A stretch of DNA of 64,000 bases, from assembly GCA_903871775.1 (NCBI GenBank), contig CAIQIA010000011.1, positions 186,001-250,000 of the forward strand. Direction: 5' to 3'. This document shows positions 57,092-64,000 of the stretch, piece after piece. The notes below the pieces were generated by a model. The model saw nothing but the letters and a program-made list of their open reading frames with translations, was not told the origin of the DNA and ran no database searches. The position numbers and the translations under genes were made by a program. Within the stretch, counting starts at the first letter, position 1; each line of letters starts with the position of its first letter. This DNA is from an uncultured cyanobacterium. GTDB lineage: Bacteria; Cyanobacteriota; Cyanobacteriia; PCC-6307; Cyanobiaceae.

Positions 57092-57373
57092 ATGTCACGC
57101 GGGTCAGGCATGTCATCAATGATGCAGGTGAAGGCGTCGGTCGCCGAACGGTCAGCAAAGCCATCGCTGCTCCCCAAGGTGTCGCGGGAAGCCTTGCTGC
57201 AGGAGGCCGCCCGCTGGGAGGCCGAGGCCCGGGAGGCCGCCGACCGTGGGGCCATCACCGAGGCCGGGCTGCTGATCTTGCGGGGCCTCGACTGTGAGCG
57301 GCGGGCCCGGGCGATCGGCCCCCAGGTGCTGGGGGTGATCCGCCGCCGCGATCCGGTGCCGGCCGGGCGATGA
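57092..57373 (+). CDS. Small helical protein of unknown function
   Basis: ATG 57092 gives 93 residues. The N-terminus is Ser/Met-rich (MSRGSGMSSMMQVKAS). The central part LLQEAARWEAEAREAADRG and ITEAGLLILRGLDCERRARA is a two-helix, Ala/Glu/Arg-rich hairpin. Later starts at 57110 or 57119 are possible. The stop overlaps the start of the hydrolase gene (ATGA at 57370-57373), implying coupling. No family is recognised. Confidence 0.55.
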   Translation: MSRGSGMSSMMQVKASVAERSAKPSLLPKVSREALLQEAARWEAEAREAADRGAITEAGLLILRGLDCERRARAIGPQVLGVIRRRDPVPAGR

Positions 57374-58869
57374 GGCCGGCGCCATTGGCGGTGCGCCGAC
57401 GCCGAGGACTGTTTCTGTCGGTCCTGGCCTGTGGGCTGGGGCTGGTCCCGGCATCACCGGCCCGGGCCATTGAAGAGCTGACCCTGCGGCTTCCGGTGCT
57501 CGACCTGTCGCTCTCGGCGCGGGTGTCAGAGCTGCAATCGCCCCAGGCCCTCTGGGCTGGCGACAGTGATCTCGCCCAGCTGAACCGGGCCTTCAGGGGC
57601 CGCTATGCCGCCCAGGTCGGGGAGCTGCTGCAGACGCCCCTGCCCCTGCAGCAGGATGCCGACAACCCGATGACGCGGCAGGCGACGCTGCTGCTGCGCA
57701 GTCTGGTCGATGTGGATGCGGCCGAACCCGACCTGCTGGCGGCCGATCCGGTGCAGATCGCCCTGGGACGGGTGCAGGCGGCCCGGCAGCCGCTGACCCT
57801 GCTCAACCTGCTGCAGGCCCTGCCCGGCCGCCACGTCACCATCCGCCTTGAGCGGGCCCTGCCCTACCTGCGGCGCCTGCAGCGGCAGGAAGGGGAGGCC
57901 GACGCGATGATCGCCGGTCGTCCCCCCCTGCCGCCGGCGCCGGTGAGCCTGCTGGCACCCGGTCCGCTGGCGCTGGTCACCGAAGAGCGGCAGCTGCCCG
58001 ATCCGCAGGGGCAGGAGCCCCTGCCGGTGACGGTGGTGCGTCCCGACGGGGTTGCCCGGCTGCCGACGGTGGTGATCTCGCACGGGCTCTGGGATGCGCC
58101 GGAAAGCTTCCTCGGCTGGGCGCGACACCTGGCCTCCCATGGGGCCACCGTGCTGCTGCCTCGCCATCGGGGCAGCGACATCAGCCAGCAGGCCGAGATG
58201 CTGGCCGGTGAGGCGCCACCGCCACCGCCGGACGAATTTCTGCGTCGTCCCCGGGAGGTGTCCCTGGTGCTCGATGCCCTCGGTGCCGGTCAGCTGGGTC
58301 TGCCGGCCACCACCCCCACCCGTGACGTGGTGTTCATGGGCCACTCGTGGGGCGGCACCACGGCCCTGCAGCTGGCCGGCGCCCGCAGCATCGCCAACCC
58401 CCTCTGGCAGGCCTGCAACCGCACCGATGCCCCCCAGCGCAACATCAGCTGGGTGCTGCAGTGCAGTTTCCTGCCGGCTGCCATCCCCGATTCCCTGGCC
58501 GATCCCCGCATTGCCCGGGTGGTGGCGGTCAGCCCACCCCAGGGGCTGGTGTTCGCTGCGGGGCTGGATCAGCTGAACGTGCCTGTGCTGCTGGTCAGCG
58601 GCACCCGGGACCTGGTGGTGCCCCCCCACCCCGAGGCGCTCAAGCCCTTCCCCGCCTATGGCGGACAGGGGCACCGGCTGGTGCTGGTGCAAGGGGGTAC
58701 CCACTTCAACCTGCCGGCCACCGCCGCCACCGCGGGGGGGCCCCTGCGGGCGCTGCTGCTGCGCTGGCTGCAGGGGCAGCCGGTCGAGCCGGGGGTTCCC
58801 CTCGGGGATCCGTCCGGCCTGCCGCTTCATGTCGTTCCCGTCACAGGAAACGGAAGCCAATCGTCCTGA
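57370..58869 (+). CDS. Exported alpha/beta hydrolase (DUF1400-like N-terminus)
   Basis: The 499-residue product has a signal peptide (LFLSVLACGLGLVPASPARA), an N-terminal DUF1400-like region (about 35-150; LTLRLPVLDLSLSARVSELQ) and an alpha/beta hydrolase domain (about 210-475). The oxyanion region is VISHGLWDAPES (about 237), the nucleophile Ser is in VFMGHSWGGTT (about 323), the Asp is probably in VSGTRDLVVPP (about 415) and the His in VQGGTHFNL (about 440). Substrate is unknown; lipases, dienelactone hydrolases and acyl esterases share this fold. It starts within the end of the upstream small gene. Confidence 0.88.
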   Translation: MRPAPLAVRRRRGLFLSVLACGLGLVPASPARAIEELTLRLPVLDLSLSARVSELQSPQALWAGDSDLAQLNRAFRGRYAAQVGELLQTPLPLQQDADNPMTRQATLLLRSLVDVDAAEPDLLAADPVQIALGRVQAARQPLTLLNLLQALPGRHVTIRLERALPYLRRLQRQEGEADAMIAGRPPLPPAPVSLLAPGPLALVTEERQLPDPQGQEPLPVTVVRPDGVARLPTVVISHGLWDAPESFLGWARHLASHGATVLLPRHRGSDISQQAEMLAGEAPPPPPDEFLRRPREVSLVLDALGAGQLGLPATTPTRDVVFMGHSWGGTTALQLAGARSIANPLWQACNRTDAPQRNISWVLQCSFLPAAIPDSLADPRIARVVAVSPPQGLVFAAGLDQLNVPVLLVSGTRDLVVPPHPEALKPFPAYGGQGHRLVLVQGGTHFNLPATAATAGGPLRALLLRWLQGQPVEPGVPLGDPSGLPLHVVPVTGNGSQSS

Positions 58870-58932
58870 TCCGCGACACAGCGGTCCAGCGCGGGTAAGC
58901 AGTGGGGACTCCCATCAGTCGGCCACCTGCGC

Positions 58933-60363
58933 ATGGGTCTGTACCTGCTCCATCTGCATCTGCACGGCCTGATCCGTGGCCATGATCTGGAGCTGGGGCG
59001 CGATGCCGACACCGGTGGCCAGACCACCTACGTGCTTGAGCTGGCGAGGGCTCTGGCCGAGCAGCCCCAGGTGGATCGTCTTGAGGTGATCACCCGCTGC
59101 ATCGAGGATCGCCGCATCAGTCCCGACTACGCCGTGCAGCGCGAGACGCTGCATCCGCGGGCGAGCCTGCTGCGGCTGTCGTTCGGGCCGCGCCGGTACC
59201 TGCGCAAGGAGCTGCTGTGGCCCCACCTTGAGGAGCTCGTCGACCGGCTGGTGCTGCACATCACCCGGCAGCAGCGCCGTCCCGACTGGATCCACGCCCA
59301 TTACGCCGACGCCGGCTGGGTGGGGGCAGAGCTGCAGCGTCGCCTTGGCATCCCGCTGGTGTTCACGGGCCATTCCCTCGGCCGTGAGAAGCGGCGGCGG
59401 CTGCTCGATCTGGGACACCATCCCGATCAGCTCAACCAGCATTACGCCATGGACCGACGCATCGCCGCCGAGGAGGACGCCCTGGCGGCCTCCAGCCTCG
59501 TGGTGACCAGCACCCGTCAGGAGGCGTCGGTGCAGTATGCCGGCTATCGCCACTTCCACCCCGACCTGCCGGAGGTGATCCCCCCCGGGGTCGACACCAC
59601 GGCCTTCCATCCCCACCTCGACGCCAGCGAGGACGATCGGGTCACGGCCCTGCTGCAGCCCTTTCTGCGCCAGCCCGAACGGCCGCCGCTGCTTGCCCTC
59701 TGCCGGCCCGACCGGCGTAAGAACATCCCGGCGCTGATCGAGGCCTACGGCGCCAGCGAATCCCTGCGCGGCAGCCGCAACCTGGTGCTGATCCTCGGCT
59801 GCCGCCACGATCTGCACCAGCTCGAGAAGTCGCAGCGCGAGGAATGGCAGCAGGTGCTCGAGGCCATTGACCGCCACGACCTCTATGGCCTTGTGGCCTA
59901 CCCGAAGCAGCATCAGCGCAGCCAGGTGCCGGCCGTGTACCGCTGGGCGGCCCGACGGCGGGGACTGTTCGTCAACCCCGCCCTCACCGAACCGTTCGGT
60001 CTGACGCTGCTGGAGGCCGCGGCCTGCGGCCTGCCGGTGGTCGCCACCGATGACGGGGGCCCCCGCGACATCCTGGCCCGCTGCCGCAACGGCCTGCTGG
60101 CGGCCGTGGCCGAACGGGGACGGCTGGGGCAGGTGCTCGAGCAGGCGGCCGGCCCCACGGCCCCCTGGGACGACTGGCAGCGCCAGGGCCTGGCCGCCGT
60201 CGCCGAGGCCTACAGCTGGCAGGCCCATGCCCGTCGCTATCTGCAGGTGGCCGCTGACCTCTGCGGCCAGGGCAGCCGCCCGGCCGACCTCGAGCGGATG
60301 CGGCCACGGCTGGCGGCCCCGACACGGTTGCGCAAGGTCTACGCCCGGATCAGCGAGCCGTGA
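58933..60363 (+). CDS. Sucrose-phosphate-synthase-like glycosyltransferase (GT4), no phosphatase domain
   Basis: The 476-residue product has the GT-B start YLLHLHLHGLIRGHDLELGR with DADTGGQTTYVLELA (residues 24-38), a hallmark of SPS and sucrose synthase. PDWIHAHYADAGWVGA, FTGHSLGREKRRRL and VIPPGVDTTAF follow. The donor-binding EX7E motif is TEPFGLTLLE (about 354). It matches the glucosyltransferase half of cyanobacterial SPS; the roughly 240-residue SPP-like C-terminal domain often fused there is missing. Sucrose synthase is the main alternative. It may make a compatible solute. It lies 63 bases after the hydrolase gene. Confidence 0.82.
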   Translation: MGLYLLHLHLHGLIRGHDLELGRDADTGGQTTYVLELARALAEQPQVDRLEVITRCIEDRRISPDYAVQRETLHPRASLLRLSFGPRRYLRKELLWPHLEELVDRLVLHITRQQRRPDWIHAHYADAGWVGAELQRRLGIPLVFTGHSLGREKRRRLLDLGHHPDQLNQHYAMDRRIAAEEDALAASSLVVTSTRQEASVQYAGYRHFHPDLPEVIPPGVDTTAFHPHLDASEDDRVTALLQPFLRQPERPPLLALCRPDRRKNIPALIEAYGASESLRGSRNLVLILGCRHDLHQLEKSQREEWQQVLEAIDRHDLYGLVAYPKQHQRSQVPAVYRWAARRRGLFVNPALTEPFGLTLLEAAACGLPVVATDDGGPRDILARCRNGLLAAVAERGRLGQVLEQAAGPTAPWDDWQRQGLAAVAEAYSWQAHARRYLQVAADLCGQGSRPADLERMRPRLAAPTRLRKVYARISEP

Positions 60364-60396
60364 CCCTGCCAGAGTGGAGATCGCCGCCGTCGGATC

Positions 60397-60543
60397 GTGT
60401 TCGCCTATGCCACGGCCGGGGATCCGGGGTCATTGCCCTTCGGCCTTGACATGGCCGGCCTGCAGACCGGTGCCCTGGCCTACGCCGGCCTCTCGGGGCT
60501 GGTCTTTGTGATCATCTGGGTGGTGGGTTATCTGCGCCGCTGA
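60397..60543 (+). CDS. Small single-span membrane protein
   Basis: GTG 60397 gives 48 residues; ATG 60451 gives 30 (MAGLQTGALAYAGLSGLVF then VIIWVVGYLRR). The C-terminal part forms one transmembrane helix capped by two arginines. The design is that of the tiny subunits found in photosynthetic or NDH complexes, but it matches none that I know. Its end overlaps the next, opposite gene by 32 bases. It may be co-transcribed with the glycosyltransferase. Confidence 0.45.
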   Translation: MFAYATAGDPGSLPFGLDMAGLQTGALAYAGLSGLVFVIIWVVGYLRR

Positions 60544-60784
60544 GCTCATCGAGCACCAGATCGAGCTGCCGTTCCGGCGCCTCTTCGCTCACGAAGCCGT
60601 AGGAGCTGAACAGGTCGGGGTCGCTGTGCACGATCCGCTGCACACCCTCGATCCGTTCGACGGCGAAGCCGGCCGCCGCCAGGCGACGCATCAGCTGGGC
60701 GGCCTCCTCCAGGCGTGAGGCCATGGCCGCCAGGCTGGCGCAGTCACCGGTCAGTCCCTGTTCCCTCCAGGTGAAGTACGGCAT
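60512..60784 (-). CDS. Conserved small protein (cyanobacterial, unknown function)
   Basis: From ATG 60784 the product has 90 residues: MPYFTWREQGLTGDCASLAAMA, LEEAAQLMRRLAAAGFAVERIE and SDPDLFSSYGFVSEEAPERQL, given in part. It looks like a compact alpha/beta protein. Short cyanobacterial proteins with this PYF-W start are known to me only as hypothetical. It lies 76 bases downstream of mraY on the same strand. Confidence 0.7.
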   Translation of the reverse strand: MPYFTWREQGLTGDCASLAAMASRLEEAAQLMRRLAAAGFAVERIEGVQRIVHSDPDLFSSYGFVSEEAPERQLDLVLDELSGADNPPPR

Positions 60785-60860
60785 GGCGGCCCCTGCGGCG
60801 GTGGGTCCATTGTTGCGCCGGGCCGGTGTTGCGCCGGGCCGGTGGGCGCCCGTCGGTTGG

Positions 60861-61958
60861 TCAGGGGCGCAGCAGCAGGCCAAGACCCACCAGGGCCAGG
60901 CTGGTGGCCCAGAAGCTCACCACCACCCGCAGTTCGCTCCAGCCTCCCAGCTCGAAGTGGTGATGCAGGGGTGCCATCCGGAACAGCCGGCGCCCCTGGC
61001 CGTCGGCTCCTTTGGTGGCCTTGAACACCCACACCTGCAGGATCACCGACAGGGACTCGGCCAGCAGCACCCCGCCCATCAGCAGCAGGGGCCAGAGGCT
61101 GTCGCTGAGCAGGGCGATGGCACTGAGGGCGGCCCCCATCGCCAGGGAACCGGTGTCACCCATGAAGGCCCGGGCCGGATTGCGGTTGTGCAGCAGAAAC
61201 CCGAGCCAGGCGCCGGCCAGGGCGGCGCAGAAGCCCGCCAGGGCGGGGTCGCCGCCGTGGCCCCGCAGCTGCAGCTGCAGCCCCAGCCCCAGGAACACGA
61301 TGGCCCCCACCCCCGAGGCCAGGCCATCGAGGCCGTCGGTGAGGTTGGTGGCGTTGCTTTCAGCCAGGAAGACGAAGAGGCCCAGGGGCCAGATCAGCAG
61401 GCCCAGGGGCAGGCTGATGCCGTAGGGCAGGGCTACCGCCGGCCCGAGGCTGCCGTGCCAGGCGCACCAGGCGAGAAAGCCGGCGGCGGCCAGGGCCTGC
61501 AGCAGCAGCTTGCCCCGGGGGGTGAGGCCGGTGTTGTGGCGTCTGGTGAGGCTGCGCCAGTCGTCGACGCCACCGATGAGCATGTAGGCCAGGGTCACCA
61601 GGGCCACCGGCAGCAGGCGCGGATCGCCGGGGGCCACCAGGCATCCCACCAGCACGCCGCAGGGCACGAGCAGCAGGCCGCCCATGGTCGGTGTGCCCGA
61701 TTTGGCCTGGTGCGACCGCGGCCCCTCTTCGCGGATCACCTGGCCCATCTTGAGGCGGCGCAGGAACGGGATGCCCACCTGGCCCGCCAGCCAGCTCAGG
61801 GCCGCCGCCAGCAGCAACGGCGGTGTGAGCTGCCACTGGTCGAGGCTGCCGTCGCACACCACCGCGAGCAGCAGCAGCAGGCCCACCAGCAGCAGGGCCC
61901 AGAAGCGGCCTGACCCGGGAAAGGACGTCGGGGCGTCGGAGGCGGTCGAAGGGGCCAC
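60861..61958 (-). CDS. mraY: Phospho-N-acetylmuramoyl-pentapeptide transferase
   Basis: MraY makes lipid I at the inner membrane in peptidoglycan synthesis. The 365-residue product has about ten transmembrane segments. The family motifs are present: GTPTMGGLL (about 88), the aspartates in [17 protein letters not shown] (about 208-224) and [14 protein letters not shown] (about 272), and the late [13 protein letters not shown] (about 335). The start is GTG 61958 with a Ser/Pro-rich N-terminus. It lies apart from murB and murC in this genome. Confidence 0.96.
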   Translation of the reverse strand: MAPSTASDAPTSFPGSGRFWALLLVGLLLLLAVVCDGSLDQWQLTPPLLLAAALSWLAGQVGIPFLRRLKMGQVIREEGPRSHQAKSGTPTMGGLLLVPCGVLVGCLVAPGDPRLLPVALVTLAYMLIGGVDDWRSLTRRHNTGLTPRGKLLLQALAAAGFLAWCAWHGSLGPAVALPYGISLPLGLLIWPLGLFVFLAESNATNLTDGLDGLASGVGAIVFLGLGLQLQLRGHGGDPALAGFCAALAGAWLGFLLHNRNPARAFMGDTGSLAMGAALSAIALLSDSLWPLLLMGGVLLAESLSVILQVWVFKATKGADGQGRRLFRMAPLHHHFELGGWSELRVVVSFWATSLALVGLGLLLRP

Positions 61959-62008
61959 GGGGCGGCGACGGTGCGCCGGGACCCTAGGTCAGCGGCGCTG
62001 CGCCGGCC

Positions 62009-62272
62009 TCAGTCTTCCCAGGCTTCTTCCTGGGTGTCGTCCTGGGCGGCGTAGTCTTCCTTTTCGCCCATGAGTGCCGACAGCTCCTCTTCTTCGACCG
62101 TCGAGAGGTCGGCGCTGGCGGTTTCTTCATCCGCCACCAGGCGACCGCTGGCTTCAAGCCAGCTCAGCAGATCAGGCTCCTCCCGCAGGGGCAGCACCGG
62201 GGCCGGTTCGCTGCGGTGGTAGCGCGTCAGTGACGGGTTGAAACTGTCCTGGGTGTTCGCAAGGCTGCTCAT
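62009..62272 (-). CDS. DUF3134 family protein
   Basis: From ATG 62272 the product has 87 residues. The core is VLPLREEPDLLSWLEASGRLVAD, seen here as LLSWLEASGRL, which is the DUF3134 pattern of short cyanobacterial proteins. The tail is very acidic (EEEELSALMGEKEDYAAQDD). Function is unknown. A longer start at 62398 adds unrelated Gly/Gln-rich sequence antisense to the next gene and was not used. It is divergent from the small membrane protein gene (42 bases apart). Confidence 0.78.
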   Translation of the reverse strand: MSSLANTQDSFNPSLTRYHRSEPAPVLPLREEPDLLSWLEASGRLVADEETASADLSTVEEEELSALMGEKEDYAAQDDTQEEAWED

Positions 62273-62314
62273 CTCGAAAACCCCGCTTCGCGCCACAATC
62301 CAACACCCTAGGCC

Positions 62315-62527
62315 ATGCCCCCCAAAACCGTGCAACTGCTGATCGCCTGGGGTGGTGCCCTGCTGGGGGCCGCCCTGCTGCGCTGGGCCGGTCGCCACGA
62401 CCTGATGCCGTCACGCCATCCGGCGGTGGTGCTCTCGTTCGTGCTGGTGCCGGTTCTGATCACGGGCGTGGCGGTTCTGGTGCGCACCGCCGCCCGTCCC
62501 GCGGCATCGGACAATCCTCAGGACTGA
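62315..62527 (+). CDS. Small two-span membrane protein
   Basis: The 70-residue product (ATG 62315) has two hydrophobic stretches: [17 protein letters not shown] (about 6-22) and [19 protein letters not shown] (about 38-56), joined by a basic loop ([13 protein letters not shown]). The tail is polar. It precedes argG by 16 bases and is probably co-transcribed with it. No family is recognised. Confidence 0.65.
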   Translation: MPPKTVQLLIAWGGALLGAALLRWAGRHDLMPSRHPAVVLSFVLVPVLITGVAVLVRTAARPAASDNPQD

Positions 62528-62543
62528 ATCGGTATCAAGGCGC

Positions 62544-63755
62544 ATGGCTCGGGCGAAGAAGGTGGTGCTGGCCTACTCAGGGGGTGTCGACACCAGCGTC
62601 TGCATTCCGTACCTGATCAACGAGTGGGGCGTCGAGGAGGTGATCACCTTCGCGGCCGATCTGGGGCAGGGCGACGAACTCGAGCCCATCCGCCTCAAGG
62701 CCCTCGCCGCCGGTGCCAGCCAGTCGCTGGTGGGCGACCTTGTGGAACCGTTCATCGAAGGATTCGCCTTCCCGGCCATCCGTGCCAACGCCCTCTATCA
62801 GGGGCGCTATCCCCTCTCCACGGCCCTGGCCCGGCCGCTGATTGCCGAACGGCTGGTGGCGATCGCCCGCGAAGTCGGTGCCGACGGGGTGGCCCACGGC
62901 TGCACCGGCAAGGGCAACGACCAGGTGCGTTTCGATGTCGCCATCGGCGCCCTGGCCCCCGACCTGACGGTGCTCACCCCCGCCCGTGAATGGGGCATGA
63001 GCCGCGAGGAGACGATCGCCTACGGCGAATGCCACGGCATCCCCTCGCCGGTGAGCAAGGGTTCTCCGTATTCCATCGACCTCAACCTGCTGGGGCGGTC
63101 GATCGAGGCCGGTCCCCTCGAGGATCCCGATGTCGAGCCGCCGGAAGAGGTCTATGCCCTCACCGTGGCGGTGGACCAGGCCCCGGATGCGCCCGAGACC
63201 GTGACCATCGGTTTCGAGCGGGGCAATCCGGTGAGCCTCGATGGGGAACGCCTCGATCCGGTGAGCCTGGTGCGCCGCGCCAATGCCCTGGCGGGCCGCC
63301 ACGGCTTCGGTCGGCTCGACATGGTCGAGGACCGGGTGGTGGGCATCAAGAGCCGGGAGATCTACGAGACCCCCGGGCTGCTGCTGCTCATCCGTGCCCA
63401 TCAGGAGCTCGAGAGCCTCACCGTCTCTGCCGACGTGCTGCGCACCAAGCGCCAGCTCGAGATGCAGTGGGCCGATCTGGTGTACCAGGGCCTGTGGTTC
63501 GGCGCCCTCAAGGACGCCATCGATGGGTTCATGGACCGCAGCCAGCAGACCGTCAATGGCAGCGTGCGCATGAAGCTGCACAAGGGCAACGCCACGGCGG
63601 TGGGCCGCAGCAGCGCCACTGACAGCCTCTACGTGCCCGACATGGCGACCTACGGCGCCGAGGATCGCTTCGATCACCGGGCTGCCGAGGGTTTCATCTA
63701 CGTCTGGGGCCTTCCCACGCGGCTATCGGCGGCGGTGCGTCGCCGAGGGGGCTGA
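62544..63755 (+). CDS. argG: Argininosuccinate synthase
   Basis: ArgG joins citrulline and aspartate with ATP to form argininosuccinate. The 403-residue product has the ATP pyrophosphatase loop [13 protein letters not shown] (about 7-19), [13 protein letters not shown] (about 117-129), [12 protein letters not shown] (about 170) and [17 protein letters not shown] near the end. argH (25226-26632) is the next enzyme. The last 62 bases overlap the partial opposite gene at the window edge. Confidence 0.97.
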   Translation: MARAKKVVLAYSGGVDTSVCIPYLINEWGVEEVITFAADLGQGDELEPIRLKALAAGASQSLVGDLVEPFIEGFAFPAIRANALYQGRYPLSTALARPLIAERLVAIAREVGADGVAHGCTGKGNDQVRFDVAIGALAPDLTVLTPAREWGMSREETIAYGECHGIPSPVSKGSPYSIDLNLLGRSIEAGPLEDPDVEPPEEVYALTVAVDQAPDAPETVTIGFERGNPVSLDGERLDPVSLVRRANALAGRHGFGRLDMVEDRVVGIKSREIYETPGLLLLIRAHQELESLTVSADVLRTKRQLEMQWADLVYQGLWFGALKDAIDGFMDRSQQTVNGSVRMKLHKGNATAVGRSSATDSLYVPDMATYGAEDRFDHRAAEGFIYVWGLPTRLSAAVRRRGG

Positions 63756-64000
63756 TGCCAGCCTGGGGCGACTGGCCACGGCCGCCGCGCAGCAACCGCA
63801 GCGGCGGTGGCACGGCCGGCCCCAGCAGCCGTGCCCGCAGCCATTCGTTCTCTTCCCGCAGCAGGTGTTCGCGTTCGATCAGCGGTTCGAGCCGCTGGCG
63901 AAACTTCCGCTCGAACAGGGCGGGCAGCTCCTGCAGCAGCCGCTCCATCTCGGCCAGCCGCTCCAGGCACTGGGCGTGTTCGGCCTCCAGACGGCTGTTG
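63694..64000 (-). CDS. Coiled-coil protein, C-terminal fragment (cut by window edge)
   Basis: The frame is open from the right window edge to the stop at 63694, giving at least 101 residues. The visible part is a Glu/Leu/Arg-rich coiled coil ([21 protein letters not shown], about 63900-63960; given in part) followed by [14 protein letters not shown] and a Pro/Gly-rich tail. The N-terminus is outside the window. Its end overlaps argG by 62 bases. Function is unknown. Confidence 0.6.
   Translation of the reverse strand, partial: NSRLEAEHAQCLERLAEMERLLQELPALFERKFRQRLEPLIEREHLLREENEWLRARLLGPAVPPPLRLLRGGRGQSPQAGISPLGDAPPPIAAWEGPRRR

Overview
The window reads as a chromosomal segment of a high-GC picocyanobacterium of the Cyanobium / Synechococcus (subcluster 5.2-like) type. 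Evidence: the gene order dnaN - PRC-barrel - purL - purF - gyrA-like - TPR - queG - membrane protein - DUF502 - nusB - ftsY - PP2C - argH - RRM protein - dus - msrB ... grpE - dnaJ - tusA-like - rsgA - ybaB - murB - murC - gap2 - thiL - cyclophilin - efp - accB - pdxA is the block that opens many Prochlorococcus and Synechococcus chromosomes. thrC lies just before dnaN. An NtcA-type box, Gap2, SPS-like and DUF3134 genes also fit cyanobacteria. That identification rests on remembered gene order, not on a search.

Layout. 1-4317 (minus): a truncated uvrA, recN and an ammonium transporter. 4323-4368: a short divergent regulatory region with a GTA-N8-TAC box inside an inverted repeat. 4416-8207 (plus): ABC1 kinase, a DUF1400-like exported protein and thrC. 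8208-8572: a non-coding stretch with a cluster of DnaA-box-like 9-mers, the best candidate for oriC. 8573-14471 (plus): dnaN to purF. 14428-20257 (minus): tolC-like, gyrA/parC-like, TPR protein and queG. 20308-27312 (plus): two membrane proteins, nusB, ftsY, a PP2C phosphatase, argH and an RRM protein. 27337-30167: dusA, and a divergent msrB - flavoprotein pair.

30168-32184 is an insertion of clearly lower GC that splits msrB/flavoprotein from the pilus and grpE genes. It holds an Mrr-type restriction endonuclease, a complete integron-type attC-like site, a mazEF pair whose antitoxin carries an in-frame TAG, and the left half of a second attC-like site. I read it as a remnant of two gene cassettes with no integrase in view. 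A very large tandem DUF1254/DUF1214 protein follows.

35000-38763 (minus): pilC, pilT and pilB for type IV pili. 38853-41791 (plus): grpE - dnaJ - tusA-like - rsgA, translationally coupled. 41748-44530 (minus): ybaB, murB, murC. 44639-49879: gap2, thiL, a lumenal cyclophilin, efp, accB and pdxA. 49901-57373 is richer in small and accessory genes and carries SOS features: two nearly identical LexA boxes (51394-51407 and 54930-54943), one before umuDC and one overlapping a strong promoter for an undescribed 54-residue hydrophobic protein. The tail (57370-64000) holds a serine hydrolase, an SPS-like glycosyltransferase, mraY, DUF3134, argG and a truncated coiled-coil gene.

Themes: DNA replication and repair (oriC, dnaN, gyrA-like, recN, uvrA, umuDC, SNF2 helicase, HNH nuclease), nitrogen and arginine metabolism (amt, argH, argG), purine synthesis, cell wall synthesis (murB, murC, mraY) and pili. 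The most noteworthy signals are the cassette remnant with its broken antitoxin, the LexA-linked small protein, and the ammonium transporter whose first pore histidine is replaced by glutamate.
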